64,000 nucleotides of DNA from Dicyema japonicum (Eukaryota; Dicyemida; Rhombozoa; Dicyemidae): the NCBI GenBank assembly GCA_011109175.1, contig RDEW01000031.1:609758-673757 (forward strand), given 5' to 3'. The notes beneath the pieces were generated by a model. It saw only the letters and a list, made by a program, of their open reading frames with translations, was not told the origin of the DNA and ran no database searches. The translations under genes were made by a program, and so were the position numbers. Of this stretch, positions 56,404 through 64,000 are shown piece after piece; the stretch's first letter is position 1, and each line of letters starts with the position of its first letter.

Positions 56404-57190
56404 AATGTTATACGACACTTTTATCAAACAAATCCTCCTATACGACTCTGGGACCTGGTCACCTCAAAAAAAAATTGGAAAAACTAGACTCGTTTCACTA
56501 AGAAACATAACTGAAATGTCCTGGCCATCCAAGATCTCGCGGAAAGGACTGTACAATAAGTGTGACTGTACATCATTAGCTCTCGTTGGAGACTTTTTGG
56601 ACACGTCTTGAAGTTGGACCCGATATCCCCTCCCGAATATCGCAATGGAAGATTACTACTCATCCAATTCAAAACGCTTTCGTGGAAAACGAGAACAATC
56701 CTCCCGGTCGTTTTACAAAACGATCTGAAAGCCGTGAAGAAAATATTGGTACGGGACTTTGTTAACCACATCATCAATCCCTACAGGACGGCTTGGGACC
56801 ACTGTGGAAGAACATACTGGGGAAANTTACTACTCATCCAATTCAAAACGCTTTCGTGGAAAACGAGAACAATCCTCCCGGTCGTTTTACAAAACGATCT
56901 GAAAGCCGTGAAGAAAATATTGGTACGGGACTTTGTTAACCACATCATCAGTCCCTACAGGACGGCTTGGGACCACTGTGGAAGAACATACTGGGGAAAA
57001 GACATACAAAGGGAGAACTAACTGGAGATGGGCTTACTGGCTTTGTACCTACGATGTTCTAGAGATAAATTAAAATGTGTAACTACCTAGACCAGCAAAT
57101 GGATAGTTAGCAAGGAAAAGGGGTACCCGGATGAACATTCCAGGCCAACCGGCAGAATGATAGATACCTATTCTGTTGTTTAACTCATTT
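56404..57190 (+). mobile_element. Family C-type LINE fragment (post-RT region and 3' end)
   Basis: MLYDTFIKQILLYDSGTW, then LRNITEMSWPSK match the minus-strand ORF of 45392-45110. After a frameshift, KLDPISPPEYRNGRLL and VVLQNDLKAVKKILVRDF continue to the end. The 3' part is shared with 50170-50640 in the opposite orientation. Confidence 0.8.
56653..57000. repeat. 174-bp direct duplication joined by a single N
   Basis: TTACTACTCATCCAATTC starts at 56653 and at 56827, after an N at 56826; the units are nearly identical. A scaffold-join artefact is likely. Confidence 0.95.
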
Positions 57191-57415
57191 TCAAGTATCT
57201 AGAATCAAGATTATCTGTAAATCAAGTGCTTTCTATTTCAAAAATGGACAAACAACATATATACATAAGTGTCCTTCCATATCTGTTGAGAGAAGTTTTT
57301 CTTTATTGGGAAAATTATTATCTAGACAGAAATTTTAAACCCGAAAACATTTATTATGTATTTTAATAAGATTTTGATTAGTTTTTTTTTATATTAAAAA
57401 TTTTTTTTTGTAAAT

Positions 57416-57500
57416 AAATTTTTCATAAAGTCAAAAAAGGTCAAAATTTTGAAATTTTAAGGTCAATAAAGTCAATTTTAGGTCAAAATTTCCGATATAT
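57416..57500. repeat. Dispersed AT-rich repeat, inverted partner of 205-292
   Basis: CATAAAGTCAAAAAAGGTCAAAATTTT and following bases are the reverse complement of the segment near the window start. Confidence 0.6.
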
Positions 57501-57539
57501 GAAGTCAAAAAAAATCGCCATAGTGATTTGCAATAAAAT

Positions 57540-57900
57540 AAAGTCAAAATCCCGTTTCATACCAAATTGAGTACCTCAAGGATCCCAACTATCTTCAACC
57601 TTTTTCAACTTGTACATCAATGACATTCCGAAACCGCACTACGAAAATTGTCTTTTACTATCATACGCGAACGATATAATTATTGCTGCAAAAGACAAAA
57701 AGTATCAAACTGCTATCACGATGGCCCAGAACATGCTAACAATTTAATTTCTTGGCTCAAGAAATTCCGTCTTGAAGCTTCCCCTACCTTATTTACAACG
57801 TTCAAGAAGTACTATTCATTGAAACCTAACATTTCTCTCAATAATTGTGTGTTAGAGGATAGAAAAAGCATCGGCCTGTGTAATGAAGTGTTGAGGTAAT
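57540..57900 (+). mobile_element. LINE RT fragment, separate family
   Basis: VPQGSQLSSTFFNLYINDIP near 57572-57630 and LLSYANDIIIAAKDKKYQ near 57655-57705 (the catalytic box reads YAND in place of YADD), then NNLISWLKKFRLEASP. Truncated at both ends. Confidence 0.75.
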
Positions 57901-57904
57901 ATTT

Positions 57905-58861
57905 GATGGGTTTATAAGCAAACAAAAACAAGATTAAACTAGAGCAACATACTCAAAGTCATGAATGAGCACGTGTTATAATTGTATAATTGCTAAATTG
58001 GGCTTATTAATACGAATTTGAGCTGATTAACCAAAACATAGAATATTTTTATACAGAATCGGATTCATTTGAAACGAGGAAAGACTGCCAAGAGATGAGC
58101 TTTGATGATGATTGGTATCCATTATCCATAAAAGTAAAGGATGCTTTACAATTCTTCCGAGATCTGGAGAAGTCGTATTATTGTTTGAGGAATAAAATCA
58201 AAGAAAACACATTTGGTCACACTCGTAGAATTCCTCAATTGAAGGTATAAAGAACCCGTATTATGCATCCCAACTTACTAAAAGTGCTCCTGGAAAAATC
58301 TTTTGGATACAAAATAGCAACAGACATGAAGGTAAAATTAAAAAACCGAACATTTTTGTGTTCGATAAAATGAAAAATAAAATAAATCTAATAGAAGTAT
58401 GAATTACATCCCAACAATAGCATGTCCAAGTCGAGAAGGAACACAAGTATTATCTCTTAGCAAACAAACTCTGATTAATACACAAAGTAAAAGAGTATAT
58501 AGTGATGTGGTTTTGACTTGGATGGGATTATCAGAAAGTACCACAAACAGCATTTAGAATCCTTGAATGTCCTTTGAAAGCCTATATACAGACAGTCACG
58601 ATTAAGAAGACAACAGAGAATATTCTTAATGGATGTAGAGATGAAATGGAAAATGTGTACAACGGTGAGAAGGAGGCTAAGAGTTATCCCAACCAACATA
58701 AATATGGGTTGGACACACCAGTTGGTCGTGAGAAACTGACATCGATATGGGAATGATCGACGAAGGAGGTGCTGTTAAAGGATGAGATTATGAATAAGAT
58801 TGGACAAGAGAATAAAAGGAGCCTCAGTATCCTTCTAGAGACTTTATTAAATAATTTATAA
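57905..58861 (+). CDS. Unrecognised split gene
   Basis: Open segments in changing frames suggest several exons. One is at about 58052-58245 (SFETRKDCQEMSFDDDWYPL, LQFFRDLEKSYYCLRNKIKE). One is at about 58280-58400 (SAPGKIFWIQNSNRHEGKIK, VFDKMKNKINLIE), followed by a 24-base GT-AG stretch and HVQVEKEHKYYLLANKL. One is at about 58555-58755 (KAYIQTVTIKKTTENILNGC, KYGLDTPVGREKLTSIWE). A last part is near 58756-58861 (KRSLSILLETLLNNL). I do not recognise the protein. It ends about 100 bases before the XRRA1-like gene on the same strand. Confidence 0.5.
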
Positions 58862-58960
58862 ATTTAATAAAAATGATCGAAAATCACAAATCGTAAACTT
58901 TAAATGAAATTAATGAAAAATAAATAATCTTATTATAAAATGTAAGAATTTAATATTAAA

Positions 58961-60853
58961 ATGGTTACCAAGGCGACTGATCCAATATTAATTCAAGGAT
59001 TTCCAGCTCGACCGTTAATTAGTCCATCCGGTACTCCATTGTGACTCATTCAGATGGGGCATGGCTTACTGTCTACAGATCTGAGTTGTTGGAGTTTCTT
59101 AAGCGACAAAAAGGTAAGAAACAGACTAAAATGGAATCCACATGCAAATCTCTCACTCAAAAATACGCCGTATGTTAAAACTTTACTATAGCTCCTCCAA
59201 TCTGGAGAATCCGACCCTTCATCGGTTCTTACCCTCAATGTGAGTTCGTCTTGTTTAACTTCCATCACTGAAGATTTTAGTCAATTTATTCTCTTACATA
59301 CAGTTGATGCCAGTAACAACAAACTTAAACTCGGTGGAACATGATATTTTTACTTGTAGAGGACTTTGTCTCATTTCCTTCCCTTATGGAACTTGACCTT
59401 TCATTAAATAACATAAATTCTGTAATTCATATTGAATCGGTCTTTAAAAATTTACAAGTATTAATCTTAATTATGCAAGAAATTAAATCTTTCCTACAAT
59501 AATATTAAAGAAAAAAGTATTTTGGACATCCTAGCTTGTCTAGAACTCAGGGACCTAAATTTAGACGGGAATGAAAAAGCAAACTGGGCTATGATATTCA
59601 AACCGAACATTGATTGTGAACGGTATGTTTACTTAAATTATAGAGGTGGTTTACCAAATTGGAGATTTTGTCACTAGAAAGTAATAGAATAACCGATTGC
59701 AAAATATTTTACTGGTTAGCCTTTATAAAAAAGTAAAATTAACAATAATTATAGTTTAAAGAAATTGAATCTAAAAAATAACAAAATTCAGAAAATCCCA
59801 ACAGTTGAAATAATAGAGAAAAAAATAAATGAATTTTTTACCCAAGAGTTTGACCAGAATGATTGCTTAAATGCTGATATTTTAGGTTGATTGACATTAT
59901 TAGCTTAGAAATAAACGAAAACGGAAATTTTGTCCCTCTAAACAATTTAAAAATCATCGACATTTCATCGAACCAAGTCCTGTTTATAACTATGGTAGAT
60001 TAAAGACGAAGAGAGTGTTCTATCAATGACCCTTCTTCCACAAATTGAGACAATTATTTTTATCGACAATCCTTTCGAACACCTCTCTAGTGAACATGGA
60101 GTAATTGCTGATAAGTTCTTTGAATTAAAAAACATAGAATTTATTCGGTATTTTTGTTTTTCATTCTTCAGTAGTAGCACAAAGATAAACGTTCAAAAAA
60201 GACCACCTTTAAATACAAGAAAAGTACCTAAAGTACACGTTTGGTTATTTAGACTAACTATGACCGGGCCTTTGAAGTCTTTCGGTATCAAAAAAGAAAC
60301 ATCGTGGAGAAACAGATTGAAAAAGTCGAAAAAAAGTACAAAACAAAAATTTCCATCAATAAATCATTAAATAATCTTATAAAAAGTGAAATGAAAGAAA
60401 AAATAAGTGATTTAAAAATTGATGACGTCGTTGAAGGAACTTTCACTACACAGGTCAAATTAATTGTTTATATTAGATTGGGGAACGTTTACTTGAGGAA
60501 GAGACTTATGACTATAAAAGTCATGTTAACAAAACTAAAAGAGAATTAATGCAAATCTTAAAAAATTCAAAATTTGATTCTCGAAACGGGATTGACCAAA
60601 TGTACGAATATGCTTATTTTTGTTCTAAAAAGGTACTTTATTCGTATCAATTTCCAGAAAAAAAATTCAAAAGTTATCAAAGAATCAACACAAATTTGTG
60701 AGAAAATTATCAATCCAATATACAAAGAACGTTTGAATAAATTACTAAATTCAAAAACTGCATTTTCTATGATGGCTAAGACTGCTTACTTAAAGGTTTT
60801 CGGCTTTAAATATATAGTTTAATAAAATATACAATGATCAAATTAATATTTAA
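58961..60853 (+). CDS. XRRA1: XRRA1-like leucine-rich-repeat protein
   Basis: Exon 1 is 58961-59030; the first intron is 23 bases (59031-59053). The N-terminus reads ILIQGFPARPLISPSDGAWL, matching the FPAR start of XRRA1. Leucine-rich repeats follow: TVDASNNKLKLEDFVSFPSL, MELDLSLNNINSVIHIESVF, LNLSYNNIKEKSILDILACL, LEILSLESNRITDCKIFYWL, KLNLKNNKIQKIPTVEI and, after further introns, LKIIDISSNQVL and LLPQIETIIFIDNPFE. A basic coiled C-terminal region runs to TAA near 60853. Introns of about 20-29 bases separate most repeats; several joins are approximate. XRRA1 is a poorly understood conserved animal protein. Another LRR protein is possible, but the FPAR start and repeat order favour XRRA1. Confidence 0.75.
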
Positions 60854-61109
60854 CTTAAGTTTAACTAATAATACTTTACACTATTTATACCACAAAAGGG
60901 ACATTTTGTGACAAGATTACAATGCCACTTTAATTTACAGTTCGAGGATTACTCATGAAATCAGTTTAATAAAATATACAATGATCAAATTAATATTTAA
61001 CTTAAGTTTTACTAATAATACTTTACACTATTTATACCACATAAGGGACATTTTGTGACAAGATTACAATGCCACTTTAATTTACAGTTCGAGGATTACT
61101 CATGGAAGC
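60816..61109. repeat. 147-bp direct tandem duplication
   Basis: AGTTTAATAAAATATAC starts at 60816 and 60963; the units differ at a few bases. It spans the end of the XRRA1-like gene and the start of the retroelement fragment. Confidence 0.9.
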
Positions 61110-61561
61110 AAACCACGCTGCCAGTGAGACTTGGAGGACTTGGAATTTGGAACCCTGTGCACCTTTCTCTCCCTTCATACCTATCATTGCTAGTGGCCTG
61201 TAACTCCCATATCAATAGGAATCTCCTGAATTCTCTATTGACAAGGACACCGGCTATATTCGTGAGGCCTGGAGCCCCACTTATCAGCTTTCTCTGCCTT
61301 CCTCGTTCTCTCAGCGAGGTTTGGACGATGCTATATGCTGGAATTCTTTCAAAGATTTGCTAGTGTCATCTAGCCAACATCGCCGTGCCTGTTTGTTGTC
61401 GGGGGCGCCTTGAGAGCGGTGCCTAGCTCAACGCCATTCCCAATGGAGTTCTGGGTACCTTCCTGGATGATGAATGCGTTCGTATTGAGATCTCATTGCG
61501 ACTGGGATTAAAAGTCTGTGATCCACATCCGTGCCTATGCGGAGACAAGATCGACTGTTTT
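60890..61561 (+). mobile_element. PHD-RT-REL fragment (linker and start of endonuclease region)
   Basis: LPVRLGGLGIWNPVHLSLPS near 61110-61170, then, after frame breaks, LGTFLDDECVRIEISLRLGL and CLCGDKIDCF just before the gap. It corresponds to 17350-17790 and 38010-38440. Confidence 0.8.
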
Positions 61562-61881
61562 NNNNNNNNNNNNNNNNNNNNNNNNNNNNNNNNNNNNNNN
61601 NNNNNNNNNNNNNNNNNNNNNNNNNNNNNNNNNNNNNNNNNNNNNNNNNNNNNNNNNNNNNNNNNNNNNNNNNNNNNNNNNNNNNNNNNNNNNNNNNNNN
61701 NNNNNNNNNNNNNNNNNNNNNNNNNNNNNNNNNNNNNNNNNNNNNNNNNNNNNNNNNNNNNNNNNNNNNNNNNNNNNNNNNNNNNNNNNNNNNNNNNNNN
61801 NNNNNNNNNNNNNNNNNNNNNNNNNNNNNNNNNNNNNNNNNNNNNNNNNNNNNNNNNNNNNNNNNNNNNNNNNNNNNNNNN
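61562..61881. other. Assembly gap
   Basis: 320 Ns. The left side is a plus-strand PHD-RT-REL fragment; the right side is a minus-strand family A fragment, so the gap hides the junction. Confidence 0.95.
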
Positions 61882-62150
61882 TCTAATCATTCTTCCTCTT
61901 CGCCACTGGTTTTGGGATCATCCTCTTAAAGCTTTCATCCATATTAAAGTGAGGTGGCCAAGTCGTAAACACCTATCATAAAGACATTGCAGATAGTCAA
62001 ATAAAATATCCGAACCCTCTTTGATAAGTTTCATTGATATGTGGTCATATCCTGGAGCATTGACCTTGCATTCCCTGATAGCCGTCATCACTTCCAAGAC
62101 GATGACAGCAATAGGCAGTTCCTCGTCGGAGTGTTTAAATATATCAGTTG
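61882..62150 (-). mobile_element. Family A fragment (start of RT)
   Basis: The reverse complement of 47280-47545: it contains the segment encoding CKVNAPGYDHISMKLIKEG and the FKHSDEELPIA region. Cut by the gap at one end. Confidence 0.85.
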
Positions 62151-62458
62151 AAATTAGGACTGATGATTTTGTTATCTGTTTTCTTGATTTTGGTCAGTTT
62201 ATTCATCAAGAACGGGAAATAACCCTTGACCACGTTGCACTAGCAAGGGTCAATACTGGTCAGATAAATCGTATGTAGATGGTGGTGAGGAATACAGCAT
62301 TGTCTCCAAGATCTTTTGTCCATGGGTTCAGAGTGTCAACATTTGAATTTTTCCGTAAAATACGTAAACTTTCAAAAAGTGTTAATAAAATTAATAAAGT
62401 ATAATATTAAAAAATATATATAAATTTAAATATTTTGGCGGAATTCGTTTCTATCTCA

Positions 62459-63802
62459 ATGTGGGACGTTAATGTTTCTGAGCTTTTGAATCTTCCAATG
62501 GCTTTTAGTAAATTTGATGCTATATGGGATGAAGTTGGGCTTTCAAATGACTATCGCCGTGAAAGACAGAGCAAATTTTTTGATAACATAAAAAACAGGA
62601 TATTCATGGTACTTGAAGATGAGGAACTATCAAAAATATCACTGGATAAGGAAATTTGCAGCATGAAGGAAGAAGCCGATTTTCTCGCAAAGGAACTTGG
62701 GTTTGAATGCAAAGAGGTCGATCCAGCTCTAAACCTCATTAAAAAATGCGAGATAATAACAAAATATTATGAAAAAATGGTTTCCGAAAAAGAAAAACGA
62801 ATGTCAGAGAAGAATAGACTTTATGATTTGAACAGAAAGTATTCTCTTTTGCTCGAGGAGGAAATGATTAAGTTTGACGAAAGCGTAGTTCCCTCGTTGG
62901 AGTCCTTGGAAAAGGCTCAGCAACTGGTTGATATTCAAGAGACTCAAATAAGATTGAACTCTGACAAATACAACATGTATTACTCTGAGATTACTGACAT
63001 TCTTGGACGACTATCTGATGTTCCTGCTTCTGAGTTATTCTGTTCTCACACGGACGTACTTTCTGAAGACTTTCTACTGGAATGTAAACGCTATATTGAA
63101 GAATTAAAGAAGGAACTCAACAGGAGAGAAACTCTTATGCAGTCTTTGTTGTCAACTGGTGAGAGCCTTTCAAATAATTTGTCACTTATTGGTGTGCATG
63201 TGGCCTTTCCGAGAGCTGTGGACCCTATATCTTTGGATTTGATTACAGAATGGACTAACAAGGTGTCAGAACTTAAGTTTACTCTCAATGAAAAAAAGAG
63301 CTCTCTATTGGAATGTCTTGATACTGAAATGAAATTGATGTATTTTGGGAATAAACAGGTCCCTGTTATGACTATGGACGACAGTGTCAGAGATATTATA
63401 GACAAACTCAGTCATGTGAGAAGAATGAAGGAAAGAATATCAGTTTTTACGAGTAATATTAACAAGTGGAAGGAGTGTATGTCATCTATAATGACGATTG
63501 GAGCTAAATCGAGTGACCCTGACCGACTCAGAAACAGAGGGGGTTTTCTGTTGAAGGATGCTGCGGATTTACAGAGGTTTAACAATGAGTGTGGAAAGCT
63601 GGAGGCAAAAATATTAGGATTTGTTGTTGATGATGAGGAACTGAGTGAATTGATTGAAGAACAAAAAGGGGCTTTCAAAGAACTTGTGACTGAAGAGAAG
63701 CAAAGAATGAGTGATAGTAAGGCATCTCGTAAGGATAGTGTGAAAAAGAGTAGAGGAGAACAGTCAAAATATACCCATTCTGTATTTTTTGATGTTATTT
63801 AG
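62459..63802 (+). CDS. PRC1: PRC1/Ase1/MAP65 family microtubule-bundling protein
   Basis: A single uninterrupted frame of 447 residues from ATG 62459 to TAG 63802. An in-frame extension upstream lacks an ATG. Family marks: FDAIWDEVGLSNDYRRERQ near residues 20-40, VPSLESLEKAQQLVD near 145, and the diagnostic SSDPDRLRNRGGFLLKD near 350. Most of the chain is long alpha-helical coiled coil. PRC1 crosslinks antiparallel microtubules in the spindle midzone and is needed for cytokinesis. The C-terminal tail (SKASRKDSVKKSRGEQ) is short and basic. Unlike the other host genes here it has no introns, although the reading frame is intact. Confidence 0.93.
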   Translation: MWDVNVSELLNLPMAFSKFDAIWDEVGLSNDYRRERQSKFFDNIKNRIFMVLEDEELSKISLDKEICSMKEEADFLAKELGFECKEVDPALNLIKKCEIITKYYEKMVSEKEKRMSEKNRLYDLNRKYSLLLEEEMIKFDESVVPSLESLEKAQQLVDIQETQIRLNSDKYNMYYSEITDILGRLSDVPASELFCSHTDVLSEDFLLECKRYIEELKKELNRRETLMQSLLSTGESLSNNLSLIGVHVAFPRAVDPISLDLITEWTNKVSELKFTLNEKKSSLLECLDTEMKLMYFGNKQVPVMTMDDSVRDIIDKLSHVRRMKERISVFTSNINKWKECMSSIMTIGAKSSDPDRLRNRGGFLLKDAADLQRFNNECGKLEAKILGFVVDDEELSELIEEQKGAFKELVTEEKQRMSDSKASRKDSVKKSRGEQSKYTHSVFFDVI

Positions 63803-64000
63803 ACTCCATTGTCGGTTAGTAATACTAACAAGGGAAATATTAACAGGAAATTTTAGATTTGATTTGTTATAAACTTTCGCTTTTTTATTACAAACTCGTT
63901 GCAAAAGTAATAGTTTCACAACTGTGTCTTTTTACATAATCATTATGCGACATTTATACTAATATTCTGGTTTAATGTGAAGTAGCACATAAAAATTCTT
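63803..64000. other. Downstream spacer
   Basis: AT-rich sequence after the PRC1 stop; nothing recognised. Confidence 0.5.

Noticed and set aside
57655-57705. YAND in place of YADD as a functional RT variant
   Set aside because: The fragment is truncated at both ends, so the substitution is best read as decay.
61423-61890. Long open frames through the N-run
   Set aside because: Ns create artificial openness; the real content at both edges is retroelement fragments.
1-64000. CRISPR arrays, operons, Shine-Dalgarno sites or bacterial contamination
   Set aside because: No spaced short repeats were seen; the genes are split by spliceosomal introns and are typical animal families, so bacterial features do not apply.

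Overview
The window is animal nuclear DNA, AT-rich and extremely loaded with transposable elements. Its host genes are split by tiny GT-AG introns. In the six genes where I could rebuild the full reading frame (28 introns) every intron is 20-29 bases, averaging about 24. The gene set is metazoan: AP-2 sigma, tomosyn, VMP1, a Rac/Cdc42-type GTPase, eS25, an ADAM protease, CCDC22, XRRA1 and PRC1. Metazoan genes with introns this short point to a dicyemid mesozoan (Dicyema or a relative), a group known for highly shortened introns. The taxon is an inference from gene structure, not from a database match.

Layout. 1-3.4 kb: retroelement debris. 3.5-4.0 kb: complete AP-2 sigma gene. 5.5-22 kb: a nest of transposons. 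It holds a gag/endonuclease/RT LINE (called family A here), a jockey-like LINE (family B), an RTE-like LINE cut by a hAT element, a retroelement with a PHD finger, RT and a restriction-like endonuclease (called PHD-RT-REL), and a three-level nest of LINE, hAT and PHD-RT-REL fragment. 23-26 kb: tomosyn. 27.5-29.2 kb: retroelement fragments. 30.2-31.4 kb: VMP1 on the minus strand. 32-36.3 kb: LINE and hAT remnants. 36.4-39.8 kb: Rho-family GTPase and ribosomal protein eS25, both minus, separated by hAT and PHD-RT-REL fragments. 42.6-43.4 kb: short secreted ADAM-like protease. 43.5-50.6 kb: block of LINE copies, including a head-to-tail run of family A. 50.9-51.7 kb: ER-type EF-hand protein. 52.5-53.6 kb: hAT with a DUF659-type transposase. 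53.8-56.2 kb: a small basic ORF, a membrane protein candidate and CCDC22. 56.4-57.9 kb: LINE fragments. 57.9-60.9 kb: an unrecognised split gene and an XRRA1-like leucine-rich-repeat gene. 60.9-62.2 kb: LINE fragments and a gap. 62.5-63.8 kb: intronless PRC1/Ase1 gene.

The host genes are unrelated housekeeping functions (endocytosis, exocytosis, autophagy, translation, endosomal recycling, cytokinesis) and show no operon-like logic. The three N-runs, three single-N junctions and about ten direct tandem duplications of 100-220 bases suggest that part of the repeat structure is scaffolding artefact. Retroelement family names (A to E, R, PHD-RT-REL) are labels for this window only.
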